From: Candidatus Thiosymbion ectosymbiont of Catanema sp. Cochon2018 | GTDB lineage: Bacteria; Pseudomonadota; Gammaproteobacteria; Chromatiales; Chromatiaceae | Length of the DNA stretch: 64,000 bases | Assembly (NCBI GenBank): GCA_011392765.1 | Contig: WYCW01000001.1 | Location: forward strand, 186,001 to 250,000 | Reading direction: 5' to 3' | Shown here: positions 16,386 through 27,310 of the stretch, one piece after another | How the letters are laid out: each line of letters starts with the position of its first letter | Numbering within the stretch: the stretch's first letter is position 1 | Notes under the pieces: model-generated | The model's input: only the letters and a program-made list of their open reading frames with translations | Databases searched by the model: none | Told to the model about the DNA's origin: nothing | Made by a program: the position numbers and the translations under genes

Positions 16386-18666
16386 GCTTGCCCAGCCTGC
16401 GTTTGGCTACCGCATTCAGCACACTACCCGGATCCAGGTCCCAACGGGGATGATCGAAGGACCCGGTGAGGTGCACGGGAATGGGGATCCCTGCCAGCTC
16501 CTCGATACCACGACCTTTCGATGGCCCGACGAACCTGGGCTCGAAGCGGTAATCGATATGCCCCCGGACCAGATCGAGGGTACCGGCACCAATGATGTGG
16601 AGGTACTCTGTGGTTGCGACCAGGTCCCGGTTTCTCAGAATCCCGTTCCGTACCTCGGCACTGGCGCGCAGATCCGTGAATTCGGTATGCATCGGCAGAT
16701 CCTTCGGCGGCGCTTCACCCCGCAACCGGGCCCTTGCTTCCCGGATCGACCGCCCCAGGTTGAACCCCTTGATCGCACCTCGAGGAAAGCGGACCGCCAG
16801 GGTACCGGTCAGACTTCGCCGGAGCGCGTCCGCGCCGTGCCCGGTGGCGACCAGGTTGGCGGTGATCCCGCCGCGCCCACTCAATCCATCGCCCCAGGCC
16901 AGGTCCGCGAGCAAGCGACCGGCCCGGACTCCTTCCGCACGCTGAACCAACGCGACCCTGGGCTCGGTGCCCCGGATGTCCAGTTCGAGTCTGCCTACCA
17001 ACATCCCATCATAGAAACGCCGGACCCGATTGCCGATGTCCAGTTCCCCATCCTGGGTCCGAACCCTCAGCTCGGCATCACCGAAGCGGAGTCGGGCCAG
17101 CGCGAGCTCGCCGACCCGCAGGCGGCCTTCCAGATCCAGGTTGCCGCTGGCCCCCGCCGTGACCGGAAACCACGCTGGTCCGGGCGTGGGGGCCGATGCT
17201 ACCGAAACTTCGTCCGAGACGGCAGGCGCGGGCGCGGCCTCTCCACCAGGTCCCACGGGCGTGACGGCAGATTCGATTACCGGCGCCTGCGGCTGTGACA
17301 ACTTCTCCGGTCGCGCCGGTGTCCATTCGGCAGGCGATAGGTCAGAAGGTAGATAGGGGTCCAAGTCGAGCCGATCGGCCGCCAGGTCGAACCTGTAGCC
17401 CTGGGGGTCGGTCGAGACCTGCCGGATCTCGCCGGTGAATCCGGTCTCATCGATACCCAGAACCAGGTCCGACACACCGATCTGTCCGTCCTCCAGGCGC
17501 CAACAGGTATCCAGGGAAAAGCGCCGGAAGGTCTTCCCCTCCGCCGTCCGCGGCAACGGCAGGCCCCGTTGCGCCAGCCAGGCTCGCAGGTCGAGCTCAT
17601 CGACCCTCAAATCACCAGTGAACACCGGGGCGGACAGCAACGTCTGTCCCAGGGCCGTGCCGCTTGCCGATAGAGTCCCGGAACGGAGCACAAGGTCGGT
17701 GACCTCGAGGCGTTCGGCGCCCAGATCCAGGTCTACACGAGCACCCACCGTGGCCTCGATGCGGCCTTCGGGCAGGGCCGCACCGAAGGCCCGGACCTCC
17801 AGAGCCACCTGGTCGGCCAGATAGCGCCCGGCGTCGGGGTCCGCGTCCACCCCGGTGCGCAGCAGAAAATCCGCAGCCAGGCCGTGCCCCAGGTCGAACC
17901 CCTCGAGCCTCACCGTCAGTGGCGCCAGCCTCAGCGGCCAGGAACCATCACCGATCCGGAAATTACCTTCGGCGCGCATAGCGGCGGGCCGACTCCTGTC
18001 GCCGGTGCGCACCGAGCCCGTCACACGCAAAGCGATCGGCCGACCGGGTACGACAGGACTCGCCCGGCCCTCCAGACCAGTGAGCTCCAGCCGTTGCCCG
18101 GACCGGCGATCATCCCAGACTACCTGGGCATTCCGGATCTCGACGCGGCCGATAGGGGGCCAATCGATTGCGGGATCGGCCTCGGCAGCCAAAGCGTCAA
18201 AAGGACCCGGTGACCACGAGGGTCTTACTAGACTCCAGGGTCCAATCGCCCGGACTGCCCCCAGCGACACCGCCGGAGTCTTAGCGGCATCCCAGCTCGC
18301 ACGCCCCTGCCCGTCCCGGATCAGGTATAGGCGCAGCCCCTCCACGCGGACCAGGGCCAATTCGATACGTCCGGCCAGCAAGGGCACCCAACGGGGATAA
18401 AGCCGCACCCGGTCGATCTCGGCCAGGGGTGGTCCCCGGTCACCGAACGCCCCAGGCACTGCCGCCTGCGTGATCTCCAGGACCGGTTCGGGAAACAGAT
18501 CGACTCGTAGCTGCCCCGAGATAATCAACTCGTGACCGGTAGCCGCCGCGAATCCATCCTGAATCTCGTCCTTGTAGTCATCGGGAGCGACCAGGTAACC
18601 AGCGAAAACCAGGCTGGCGACCGAGAACAGCAACAGGGCGACGAGGAATCTCAGCAGCTTGTTCAT
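16348..18666 (-). CDS. AsmA family protein
   Basis: 772 residues. An N-terminal anchor MNKLLRFLVALLLFSVASLV is followed by the AsmA N-terminal domain (DEIQDGFAAATGHELIISG, then LFPEPVLEI). A long beta-rich region follows with a Pro/Ala-rich linker near residue 480. The C-terminal AsmA_2 block contains GRGGITANLVATG and DYRFEPRFVG. AsmA-like proteins are inner-membrane-anchored periplasmic bridge proteins implicated in phospholipid transport and outer-membrane homeostasis. ATG 18666 gives a clean signal anchor. The last dozen residues (RRLDPRGSQAE) come from an ISAs1 fragment, so the native C-terminus is lost; function may survive because the core domain is intact. Confidence 0.88.
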   Translation of the reverse strand: MNKLLRFLVALLLFSVASLVFAGYLVAPDDYKDEIQDGFAAATGHELIISGQLRVDLFPEPVLEITQAAVPGAFGDRGPPLAEIDRVRLYPRWVPLLAGRIELALVRVEGLRLYLIRDGQGRASWDAAKTPAVSLGAVRAIGPWSLVRPSWSPGPFDALAAEADPAIDWPPIGRVEIRNAQVVWDDRRSGQRLELTGLEGRASPVVPGRPIALRVTGSVRTGDRSRPAAMRAEGNFRIGDGSWPLRLAPLTVRLEGFDLGHGLAADFLLRTGVDADPDAGRYLADQVALEVRAFGAALPEGRIEATVGARVDLDLGAERLEVTDLVLRSGTLSASGTALGQTLLSAPVFTGDLRVDELDLRAWLAQRGLPLPRTAEGKTFRRFSLDTCWRLEDGQIGVSDLVLGIDETGFTGEIRQVSTDPQGYRFDLAADRLDLDPYLPSDLSPAEWTPARPEKLSQPQAPVIESAVTPVGPGGEAAPAPAVSDEVSVASAPTPGPAWFPVTAGASGNLDLEGRLRVGELALARLRFGDAELRVRTQDGELDIGNRVRRFYDGMLVGRLELDIRGTEPRVALVQRAEGVRAGRLLADLAWGDGLSGRGGITANLVATGHGADALRRSLTGTLAVRFPRGAIKGFNLGRSIREARARLRGEAPPKDLPMHTEFTDLRASAEVRNGILRNRDLVATTEYLHIIGAGTLDLVRGHIDYRFEPRFVGPSKGRGIEELAGIPIPVHLTGSFDHPRWDLDPGSVLNAVAKRRLGKLRRLDPRGSQAE

Positions 18667-18742
18667 GTGATGAATGTCAACAGTCCCCGGCAGGGCTTCA
18701 CCGCAGACCGACGAGGCGTGAGGCCCCAAAAGCCCCTCTCCC

Positions 18743-19430
18743 GTATGTGTACCGATTTGCGTTCACAGTTTGCGACGATCAAGGATTCCCGTTCGGACGA
18801 GAACAAACGGTATGATTCGGAGGAAATTTTGCGGTTGTGTGCGCGCGGTGCTCAGCGGAGCCGAAGGCCGGGAAGGTATCTGCGCGTTCGGTCGCAGCAA
18901 GCTGGCGTGGTTGTGTCAGTTCTTGCCCGACCCCAACGGGATTCCGTCGCCAGACTGCCTGGGTTGGGTGATGGCCCGGTTGTCACCACCCGCATTCCAG
19001 GCGTGTTCGTCGCCTGGACCCGTGCGGTAGCCAAGCTGAGTGAGGGCGAGGTGGTGGCGATCGACGGCAAGACGCTTCGCCGCTCCTACGATCGGCGCAA
19101 GGGGTGCCGTGCGATCCATAGGGTCGGTGCCAGGGCCGATGCCAACCAGTCGCCGATGTCCGCGCATTCGCCAACGCCGTGCGGGCGCATCGGGGCATCG
19201 AGAATCGCTTGCACTGGGTTCCGGCTGTCACCTTCCGCGAAGATGACAGCCGCATCCGCCAGGCCAACGCACCGGCCACTTTCAACACCCTTCGTCAATT
19301 CGCCCTGAATCTGCTCAAGCAGGCACCGCCCGCCGGCAGCATCAAGCAAAAGAAACTCAAAGCCGTCCTCGACGATGACTTCCGCGCCGACGCCTTGTTT
19401 CAGCAGTGATTATTATTCGGGAGCCCTGAA
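18743..19430 (+). pseudogene. Degenerate ISAs1-family transposase
   Basis: Pieces of the ISAs1 DDE transposase occur in order but in shifting frames: IKDSRSDENKRYDSEEIL, VVAIDGKTLRRSYDR, GIENRLHWVPAVTFREDDSR, NTLRQFALNLL and the terminal KAVLDDDFRADALFQQ. The segment between RSYDRRKG and GIENRLHW is deleted. The right end cagcagtgattattattcgg is intact and shared with relics at 7929 and 11691; no matching left end is seen. The element is dead. It lies between AsmA and an R3/R4 repeat cluster. Confidence 0.85.
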
Positions 19431-19653
19431 TCCTAGCGAGGCTGTGCCTCAGACCGACGAGGCGTGACCAACCGCACCGAAGAACCACGGAGGCAGACAC
19501 GGATAAACACGGATTGTGATCCGTGTTTATCCGTGTCTGCCTCCGTGGTTCAAAGGATTTGCGATTCCTGCCCAACAAGAGGCAGAACTATTTTTGTGCA
19601 GCGCACAAACTTGACTCATTTGTAAAGATGCAGGTTCCTCAAGGAATCCTAGT
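19431..19653. repeat. R5, R3 and R4 repeat cluster
   Basis: At 19431-19467 is an R5 unit (gcctcagaccgacgaggcgtga). At 19483-19550 is a strong R3 palindrome, aaccacggaggcagacacgg mirrored to ccgtggtt. At 19595-19653 is an R4 unit (cttgactcatttgtaaagat and caaggaatcctag). The R4 unit supplies the stop codon of the DUF29 gene that follows on the minus strand. Confidence 0.75.
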
Positions 19654-20092
19654 CCTGATCCGCGGTTGGCCAATAATTTTTCAGAATCTGCTCCTTATCC
19701 CAAGGACACGACTTCGGGAAGGCGTCGTAGTCGAACGGGGTTTCCGCGACCGCCAGATCGACTGCATCGGGATAGGCTTCGGCAATGATTTTATCGAGCT
19801 CGGCCCTGAGGCTGGGATTTTCACTCAAGAGCTTGGTAATGCCGCGGCGCTGGGTATTGATGGTCGCTCGCCAGGATTTCCGATTCGAGTAGTCGGGTTG
19901 GCAGCGCCATTTGAGCAAATGCCCTATCAGCACTGCCGAACGGCGTTCCAGGGCTCGCCGCTCCCGTTTTCCCAAGTCCCCTATCTCCTCGACTAAATGC
20001 GCGACGTCAAGCTGCGAGAAACGCCCCGACCGTAGCAGTTGCGCCTGCTCTTGAGACCAGGCGAAGAAGTCTTGGTCATAGCCGATACTCAT
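19649..20092 (-). CDS. DUF29 family protein
   Basis: 147 residues. YDQDFFAWSQEQAQLLRSG and LVEEIGDLGKRERRALERR are the DUF29 signature helices, followed by LLKWRCQPDYSNRKSWRATI. The family is widespread in cyanobacteria and sulfur bacteria, often near toxin-antitoxin genes; its function is unknown. The ATG at 20092 fits the family start. The stop lies in an R4 repeat, so the last few residues may be recent. It lies downstream of atpC on the same strand but is separated from it by about 120 bases holding a palindromic ctgcctgcggcaggcag stretch. Confidence 0.85.
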   Translation of the reverse strand: MSIGYDQDFFAWSQEQAQLLRSGRFSQLDVAHLVEEIGDLGKRERRALERRSAVLIGHLLKWRCQPDYSNRKSWRATINTQRRGITKLLSENPSLRAELDKIIAEAYPDAVDLAVAETPFDYDAFPKSCPWDKEQILKNYWPTADQD

Positions 20093-20213
20093 GGTCCGTG
20101 TGCAATCTTTCCAAGGTTTCTGCCATCCATGGCACTTGGCTTCCGGCCATCCCCCTGCCTGCGGCAGGCAGGTGCCGGAATGACGCGGTGAGGGCTGAAC
20201 GATTACACCGGGT

Positions 20214-20642
20214 TCAGCCGCCTTTCTTCAGCTTACGCAGCTTTTCGATGGCGCGCAGCTGGGCGACGGCGGCCGCAAGCTCGGCTTGGGCTTGGGCGTA
20301 TTCGAATTCGGCGGTCTTGCCGGCCAGGGCGTCTTCCGCGCGCCGTTTGGCGTCCACCGCCGCGGCTTCGTCCAGGTCGCGGGCGCGGATAGCGGTGTCC
20401 GCGAGGATGGTGACTACCTGTGGTTGGACTTCGAGCATGCCTCCGGAGACATAGAAGTGTTCCATCTCCCCCTTCTCGGACTCGACTCGGACGTCGCCGG
20501 ATTTGAGGCGGGTGATCAGGGCCGTATGGCGAGGCGAGATACCGACTTCTCCCATCTCCGCCGGCGCATAGACCATAGTCGCCAGTCCCGAGTGGATGGC
20601 CCCCTCGGCGCTGACGATGTCGACATGAACGGTCATTGCCAT
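20214..20642 (-). CDS. atpC: ATP synthase F1 epsilon subunit
   Basis: 142 residues. The N-terminal beta-sandwich ([37 protein letters not shown]) and the C-terminal two-helix domain ([20 protein letters not shown]) are both present. Epsilon rotates with gamma at the base of the central stalk and regulates ATP hydrolysis. It follows atpD by 17 bases and is the last gene of the split atp operon. Confidence 0.97.
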   Translation of the reverse strand: MAMTVHVDIVSAEGAIHSGLATMVYAPAEMGEVGISPRHTALITRLKSGDVRVESEKGEMEHFYVSGGMLEVQPQVVTILADTAIRARDLDEAAAVDAKRRAEDALAGKTAEFEYAQAQAELAAAVAQLRAIEKLRKLKKGG

Positions 20643-20659
20643 GGGAATTCTCCCAGTGG

Positions 20660-22192
<1,533 letters not shown>

Positions 22193-22253
22193 CGTGTTCC
22201 CCATGCCCGCAAGTACGTTAAATGTCAACAGACCCTAGTATCTCAAATCCCGA

Positions 22254-23126
22254 TCAAACCGCGGCCGCACCGCCGACGATTTCGGAAATCTCCTGGGTGA
22301 TTGCCGCCTGGCGGGCCTTGTTGTAGACAAGCTGCAACTCGTCGATGAGGCCTCCGGCATTATCGGAGGCGGATTTCATGGCTACCATACGCGCGGCCTG
22401 CTCACAGGCCCCGTTCTCTACCACCGCCTGGTAGACCAGCGACTCGATGTAACGCATGAGCAGGGCGTCGAGCACCGTTTTGGCGTCCGGCTCATAGATG
22501 TAATCCCAGTGATAGGGCGTACCCTCGTCGTCCCCACTATCTTCCGCCTGGATCGGCACCAGCCGCCGGATGGTCGGTTGCTGGGTCATGGTATTCTCGA
22601 ACACATTGCCCGCTACGTAGAGGGCATCGAGTTCGCCGGATTCGTAGGCATCCAGCATTACCTTGACGATACCGATCAGGTCTTCGATGTGGGGCTGGTC
22701 TCCAAGGTGGGTCGCCTGGGCCATGACGTTGCCGCCGAAGCGCTTAAAAAAGCCGAGTGCCTTGTTGCCGATAGTGCAGAATGTGATTTCGACCCCGGCC
22801 TCCTGCCGCTCCTTGAGCTCCCGGATCATCGTCCGGAACAGGTTGCTGTTCAGGCCCCCGCACAGACCGCGGTCGGAGGAGACCACGATATAGCCGACAC
22901 GCTTGGGTTCACGCTCGGTTGCCAGGTAGCTGTGCCTGTATTCCGGCGTCGCGTGACGGAGGTGGGCGATCACCTGCAGCATCTTTTGGGCATAGGGGCG
23001 GGAGGCAGACATGCGGTCCTGCGCCTTGCGCATCTTAGACGCCGCGACCATTTCCATGGCCTTGGTGATCTTCTGCGTGCTCTTGATGCTGGCAATCTTT
23101 GTGCGTATTTCTTTCGCGCCGGCCAT
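22254..23126 (-). CDS. atpG: ATP synthase F1 gamma subunit
   Basis: 290 residues. The N-terminal helix [20 protein letters not shown] and C-terminal helix [20 protein letters not shown] form the rotor coiled coil, and [16 protein letters not shown] is the conserved family motif. It is complete. Upstream, where atpA should lie directly, there are 5.6 kb of unrelated small genes, so its expression needs read-through from the accessory segment or a new promoter. Confidence 0.98.
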   Translation of the reverse strand: MAGAKEIRTKIASIKSTQKITKAMEMVAASKMRKAQDRMSASRPYAQKMLQVIAHLRHATPEYRHSYLATEREPKRVGYIVVSSDRGLCGGLNSNLFRTMIRELKERQEAGVEITFCTIGNKALGFFKRFGGNVMAQATHLGDQPHIEDLIGIVKVMLDAYESGELDALYVAGNVFENTMTQQPTIRRLVPIQAEDSGDDEGTPYHWDYIYEPDAKTVLDALLMRYIESLVYQAVVENGACEQAARMVAMKSASDNAGGLIDELQLVYNKARQAAITQEISEIVGGAAAV

Positions 23127-23256
23127 GTCATTCGGCTCCTGGCTGTCAATCGTGAAGATTTATCTGCAAATAAACGCAAATGTTTTTCGACGAACCCATC
23201 CGCGGCCAGCCTTACTCGGCTGATCACTCTCTATTTTGCTTTGGTCTATTGTATAA

Positions 23257-23574
23257 TTATTTGCGTTTATTAGCGTTCATTTGCGGCAAAAAAAGAATTC
23301 CCAACTGATTGTCTATACTGATTGATTTATGGCTCCAAAGCCTGTATCTGTCAACAAAATTTTTATAGACCTCACGTATAATCGGATAGATGATATTTTC
23401 ACACCGAGAGGCTTCCGATGTAAACACATCCATATTGTCCAGATTAAAGTTAAATTCTTCAATAAAGCTGTCAGAAGGATTCAGATCAACGTAGTCGATA
23501 AAATTTTCTTCTCTATATTTTATATCGTACTCTTCCTGAACTTGCGAAATGGATTTGAAATCCGTGAACGCCAT
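23257..23574 (-). pseudogene. Truncated paralogue of the nuclease-like protein at 24800-25402
   Basis: 105 residues starting MAFTDFKSISQVQEEYDIKY, parallel to MAYSDFKTLEQVHEELGL of the 200-residue gene nearby. The catalytic half is gone: the frame runs into a gcgtttattagcgttcattt repeat, which supplies LPQMNANKRK and the stop. It is probably an inactive remnant of the PD-(D/E)xK-like family. Confidence 0.65.
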
Positions 23575-23604
23575 TCTATGATCCCAGGTTTTGTACGTGT
23601 GTTT

Positions 23605-23823
23605 TTAGGCCGCGATGGTTTCTGTCGTGAGCGGCATTCTACTCACCATGAGTTCGTGGAGATCCACTTTCAAGCTCGCATTATCTATATCTATGCCTAC
23701 CACGTATCCTGATTCGTCATAATCCAGAACAACCCCCTCTGAAATTTCACGGCTTTCCACCCCCGCGCGGTGAGACAGGTCGATATATAGAGAATCCGTA
23801 TCCGGATAGTAATTAAGTTTCAT
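23605..23823 (-). CDS. DUF2283 family protein (putative antitoxin)
   Basis: 72 residues. MKLNYYPDTDSLYIDLSHR, GVVLDYDESGYVVGIDIDNAS form the DUF2283 domain. Members are usually paired with a small DUF4258-like protein in TA-like cassettes. Here the pair overlaps by four bases (ATGA). Function is inferred from pairing only. Confidence 0.8.
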   Translation of the reverse strand: MKLNYYPDTDSLYIDLSHRAGVESREISEGVVLDYDESGYVVGIDIDNASLKVDLHELMVSRMPLTTETIAA

Positions 23824-24062
23824 AACTTAAACCCTCTATCGGGAAAGGCATTATGAATCGTAGCCTTATCCTCAAGAGTCACTACGCGAAGAATACGCCC
23901 TTCCAGTTCTTCGATTACCGCCCAGAATCTGTATCGATTGTGTTCTTGCGGCTCAGATCTCAGGGGATTCTCGACGACCCGGATACACCACTCTTTTTTA
24001 ATGTAAGGTCGTTTGCACAAGACCTCCTTCTCAAAATAGTCGGTGAACCGGTATTCCTTCAT
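23820..24062 (-). CDS. DUF4258-like small protein (putative toxin)
   Basis: 80 residues: YRFTDYFEKEVLCKRPYIKK, RYRFWAVIEELEGRILRVV and closing HNAFPDRGFKL. This is the usual upstream partner of DUF2283 proteins and resembles the RelE/BrnT-like fold in size and strand pattern. It overlaps the DUF2283 gene by four bases, implying coupled translation. No activity is established for this family in general. Confidence 0.65.
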   Translation of the reverse strand: MKEYRFTDYFEKEVLCKRPYIKKEWCIRVVENPLRSEPQEHNRYRFWAVIEELEGRILRVVTLEDKATIHNAFPDRGFKL

Positions 24063-24186
24063 ACATAAGGCAAAACATTTTCCCGGTAAAGATGGATGTC
24101 CTTTCTATATCCACTCTCAGTAGCGTAGGTTGGGGTGACGAAGGAACCCCAACATCAGATGTCGGGGATCGTTTCTTATCCCCAGC

Positions 24187-24771
24187 CTACCTGACTGAAG
24201 TGAGCCGCGTGGGCAACCACAGGCCCTCCAAGTCGATGGGTACCGCCTCGAAGGGTGGTGCGACAACCCGATCGGTACCCGCAAAGCGACCGATCTCCAG
24301 CCAGACGCCGGCATCGAGCCGATATGCCTCCAGCGTGCACTCAGCCGGATCGACCAGCCAAGCATACTGCACACCATAGTGTCCGTACAGCGGCATCTTG
24401 ATCTCACGGTCCATACTCGCCGTGTATGGAGATAGGATCTCGCATACCCAATCAGGAACGACCTCGATACGGTGACCTGTCGGGGGTATCGGCATGTGCT
24501 CCCGCCACCAACCCGCTAAATCCGGTACGGTCACCTCGGCATCGTATACGAAGTGGATCTCCGGCTCATTGATAATCCACCAACCGCCCGGACCTCTATT
24601 CCCCTTATAGAAAGCGCTGAACAACTCGGCGCCCAACGCAGAACTGGTAAACCCATGTGGAAAGGCAGGCCGTGGTTGCGTATGGATCTGTCCGTTCAGG
24701 ATCTCTCCGGTCACGCCTTCAGGCAGGGCCTCAAGGGATTCATAGAGAGTCGGCTGAATTGCCGGTTGCAT
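24187..24771 (-). CDS. Uma2 family (DUF820) putative restriction endonuclease
   Basis: 194 residues. The PD-(D/E)xK core is visible: WWIINEPEIHF, VTVPDLAGWWRE, then VPDWVCEILSPYTASMDRE and YGVQYAWLVDPAECTLEAY. Uma2 proteins are abundant in cyanobacteria and sulfur bacteria; their biology is unclear. A close paralogue lies at 51908-52489 between CRISPR blocks, sharing QPTLYE and LEALPEGVTGEILNGQ. ATG 24771 matches the paralogue start. A short TAGGTTGGGG-type repeat lies downstream near 24124. Confidence 0.85.
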   Translation of the reverse strand: MQPAIQPTLYESLEALPEGVTGEILNGQIHTQPRPAFPHGFTSSALGAELFSAFYKGNRGPGGWWIINEPEIHFVYDAEVTVPDLAGWWREHMPIPPTGHRIEVVPDWVCEILSPYTASMDREIKMPLYGHYGVQYAWLVDPAECTLEAYRLDAGVWLEIGRFAGTDRVVAPPFEAVPIDLEGLWLPTRLTSVR

Positions 24772-24799
24772 TATCCTACGTGTTCCCGATGCCGGTGAT

Positions 24800-25402
24800 T
24801 TAACGACCATTCTCCACACAAAATTTCAGAATGCCAACGATCATGCTGCCGCCTTCGAGAGGGTATAATCTACTATCAATAGTCGCAATATTGTTTTCGA
24901 GTGACACAAATTGCCAGAGAACACCGTCAGTGACCACCCCATAGACTGGAGAAACAGGATTCTCGCGGCGCTCATTGAAGATTCTGGCGGCTTCCATTCC
25001 GGCAAGGCATTGTGGCAAAGCATTGCCTAAATCCGATTTTTTGGCCTCCACCAGGACCACTACCGGTGATGTGATGTACAGCTGGTTGGTACTTTTACTG
25101 ATAATCCCGTCAGGATTCCCTGTGAGACCCTTCTCACTATCCACATTAAAAGTACTCTCCAGAAAAAAGCTGATCGCCACATGTTGTTCAAGTTCAATGA
25201 GCACATTATCGACAATCAGGGCTTGCCGCGCGCTTTCCGTGTTGATTCGAATGGCTTTTGTATATGCCAGGTCCATGGTTTTCACGAACCATTCCGTGAG
25301 TTGAACGGGTTGGATATGCCGGTAGCAATTGCTAGCGCCTTGTATGACGAGACCTAACTCCTCATGTACTTGTTCAAGTGTTTTGAAATCGCTATATGCC
25401 AT
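24800..25402 (-). CDS. PD-(D/E)xK-like nuclease family protein
   Basis: 200 residues. MAYSDFKTLEQVHEELGL leads into a domain with a predicted ExK catalytic strand, VVVLVEAKKSDLGNALPQCL, preceded by an acidic NPDGIIS strand. This arrangement is seen in many uncharacterised cyanobacterial nucleases. It is complete, unlike its paralogue at 23257. It lies in the segment that splits the ATP synthase operon; AT-rich codons set it apart from the atp genes. Confidence 0.6.
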   Translation of the reverse strand: MAYSDFKTLEQVHEELGLVIQGASNCYRHIQPVQLTEWFVKTMDLAYTKAIRINTESARQALIVDNVLIELEQHVAISFFLESTFNVDSEKGLTGNPDGIISKSTNQLYITSPVVVLVEAKKSDLGNALPQCLAGMEAARIFNERRENPVSPVYGVVTDGVLWQFVSLENNIATIDSRLYPLEGGSMIVGILKFCVENGR

Positions 25403-25426
25403 TTCTTCAGGCTTTTTATATTGACC

Positions 25427-25625
25427 AATTTTCTACGGTTAAGCCTTCCATTCTCTCAAAGTGACCTGTATTATTTGTAACCATAATGAGCTTATTTTCC
25501 AAATTTCTTCTGCTACGGAAAGCATTGCTACGACGTTTTGCAATATCAGAAATAAATTCGCCAGTAGCCTCTGAATAAAGCGTCTCGGGCGCAACATCAA
25601 TATCGTACCATTGGCGATCAGCTTG
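25427..25625 (-). pseudogene. Chimeric relic: DUF2442 tail plus PIN-domain tail
   Basis: Reading minus from 25625: YDIDVAPETLYSEATGEFIS matches the end of the DUF2442 gene at 27716-27985 (DIDVAPETLYSKAT). It then passes to KLIMVTNNTGHFERMEGL, the closing motif of a VapC-type PIN domain (TNNxxHFxRxxGL). Two unrelated gene ends have been joined and no start remains. Likely a product of recombination among the local TA genes. Confidence 0.6.
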
Positions 25626-25932
25626 AGCCTTTTATTAGCTCATAATCTCCTGATAGTGCTCGCAATACCGCCTTCGGTTCCCTTGCGACAACACTCAACA
25701 AAACAAGAGCGGGACCACGAGGTTCTCTGTCTCCACGCTCCCAATGTCGAAGCGTATCCAAACTGATACCAAATGCTGAAGCAAATTCCGTTTGATTCAT
25801 ATTAACCTTATTTCGGATTTCTTTTACATCTATAGGAGCAAACTCATGGACAACGGCCCTATCTGTTTTTCCCTTTGAAAACTCGATAGCTTCCGTCAGG
25901 CCTTGCTTGATACTTTCGAATACCTCACTCAT
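25618..25932 (-). CDS. HigA-type HTH antitoxin
   Basis: 104 residues starting MSEVFESIKQGLTEAIEF, with a Cro/CI helix-turn-helix near residues 45-95 (IRNKVNMNQTEFASAFGI, LRHWERGDREPRGPA). It overlaps the upstream toxin gene by eight bases. It probably neutralises the HigB-like toxin and represses its own operon. Confidence 0.85.
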   Translation of the reverse strand: MSEVFESIKQGLTEAIEFSKGKTDRAVVHEFAPIDVKEIRNKVNMNQTEFASAFGISLDTLRHWERGDREPRGPALVLLSVVAREPKAVLRALSGDYELIKGSS

Positions 25933-26266
25933 CTTTACCACCATAGCCCTCAATTAATATTTGAGCAAGCTTTGCTAGTTCATTATATTCCGCTTTATTG
26001 AGATTAGCTTTTTCTGACTTGCCAAACACGGAGAGAAGAAAAACAGGGTGTTCCTCATTATAAAAGTAGTAGATAACCCTAACTCCTCCACTTTTACCAG
26101 TTCCCTCCCGTTGCCAGCGCAATTTCCTGATGCCTCCTGTGCCTCTCATGATAACACCCGCTCCGGGGTGTGCGGCCAGGTAATTGACCAAGCTAACCCT
26201 TTCCTTTTCCGTCAATAAACGCTCCGAACATCTGATGAACTCCGGAAGCTCTACAACAGTAATCAT
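25925..26266 (-). CDS. RelE/HigB-type toxin
   Basis: 113 residues. Core GIRKLRWQREGTGKSGGVRV, IYYFYNEEHPVFLLSVFGK and the closing NLNKAEYNELAKLA match the RelE-like RNase group with toxin-first order. It would cleave mRNA on the ribosome. Toxin before antitoxin and an 8-base overlap fit the higBA layout. Both genes look intact. Confidence 0.85.
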   Translation of the reverse strand: MITVVELPEFIRCSERLLTEKERVSLVNYLAAHPGAGVIMRGTGGIRKLRWQREGTGKSGGVRVIYYFYNEEHPVFLLSVFGKSEKANLNKAEYNELAKLAQILIEGYGGKDE

Positions 26267-26334
26267 AGCGAGAGGTATAGTCCATTGGATTACTGTTATC
26301 CAAGGGTTATCTGAGTTTTTTCATGGCAGCAATC

Positions 26335-26720
26335 GCTTCATTACGCCTTATTAAATATCGTTCAAGATACCTAACTGATGCACTATTTCATGGTGGTCCG
26401 AGGAATTTTTATCGTAGAAATCTGAAACAACATCGGAGTCTAAAAGGTAGTTCATATTTTATTAGTCATGGTTAAATTCAAAGTTATCCCTAAAATCCTT
26501 CATGTCTCTTTTTAGTCGTTCGGAATAACCTTCCAAATGGATAGGATCATCTTCAACTCTTTTGGTTATTTTTGCCCATTTTGATTACTTGTCTGATGGT
26601 TGTTCAAATTTTGTCTTGATTCTTTGAAAATTCTGTAATGCCTGCAACAACTTTTCTTTCTGTTTCTCGGAAGATAACGTTTGAATGTTGTTCGGCAATT
26701 CTAACGAGGCTTCGCCTCAG
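26335..26720 (-). pseudogene. Decayed antitoxin plus VapC pair
   Basis: Reading minus from about 26715: LPNNIQTLSSEKQKEKLLQ, ending EQPSDK, then an in-frame TAA, then SKWAKITKRVEDDP and DFRDNFEFNHD. This is an antitoxin split by a nonsense codon. From ATG 26455 follows MNYLLDSDVVSDFYDK, a PIN-domain start that stops after 34 residues. Both partners are dead. An R5 unit lies at the 5' edge (26706-26733). Confidence 0.6.
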
Positions 26721-27053
26721 ACCGACGGGGCGTGAATTCTTTTTAACCACAGAGGACACAGAGATGGAAATGCGATCAGCCCAAGTAGAATACGGTTGAT
26801 TGATCAATTGCAATGTCTGCCGTCCGGTCGATGGTGTTGAACGCGATCGCGTCTGATTCTCTGTGTACTCGGTGTTCTCTGTGGTGAATAAAGAGAGGTC
26901 GCAACGACTCGTACTCTGCGCGTGAGGCTTCGCCTTCAGACTGGTAAGGCATGAATTTTTTGCGCAGTGCAAAAACTCGACTCATTGGTAAAGTTGCGGG
27001 TTCCTCAAGGATCCTAGTGTAACTCGCATGGTTTTTCCTTCTTTTATAGCTTA
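26706..27053. repeat. R5 units, an inverted ACAGAGG/CTCTGTG pair and an R4 unit
   Basis: R5 copies sit at 26706-26733 and 26918-26950. Between them aaccacagaggacacagaga (26745) faces ctctgtgtactcggtgttctc (26859), a palindromic pair. An R4 unit runs 26960-27019. The start of an open frame overlapping the RHH antitoxin (MISYKRRKNHAS at 27057) is soon lost in this repeat block and may be what remains of the partner toxin. Confidence 0.6.
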
Positions 27054-27278
27054 TCATATTTCCGGCTTTGTATCAGGTACAGCCCTTAAAACTTTTTCAA
27101 AGTCTCTTCTCTGCCCCTTTTTGGCCTCATTTTCCAAATAATCTTTCGTTAATAGAGCAGACATCTTTTCAGCTGCAGCTGATACTAGAAATTGGTCTAT
27201 TGATATGCCTTCATGTTTAGCTAAATTTTTTATGTTTTCGTGCAACGATTTGGGAAGTCTAAGTGTCAAAGTGTTCAT
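27054..27278 (-). CDS. Ribbon-helix-helix antitoxin
   Basis: 74 residues: MNTLTLRLPKSLHENIKNLA then EGISIDQFLVSAAAEKMSAL, a HicB/CopG-like RHH domain of the kind used by TA antitoxins. A four-base overlap with a following frame suggests a toxin gene once began at 27057, but that frame is replaced by repeats. It is now an orphan antitoxin. Confidence 0.75.
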   Translation of the reverse strand: MNTLTLRLPKSLHENIKNLAKHEGISIDQFLVSAAAEKMSALLTKDYLENEAKKGQRRDFEKVLRAVPDTKPEI

Positions 27279-27310
27279 TTCACTATATGCCTTTTAACAT
27301 CTCTATTACT

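Noticed and set aside
15925..17298. 457-residue plus-strand frame
   Set aside because: It is antisense to the AsmA-like gene and starts in an R3 palindrome; the composition is typical of a shadow frame in GC-rich DNA.
26776..27057. 93-residue minus-strand frame following the RHH antitoxin
   Set aside because: After the first dozen codons it is encoded by R4 and ACAGAGG repeats, so at most a toxin stub remains.
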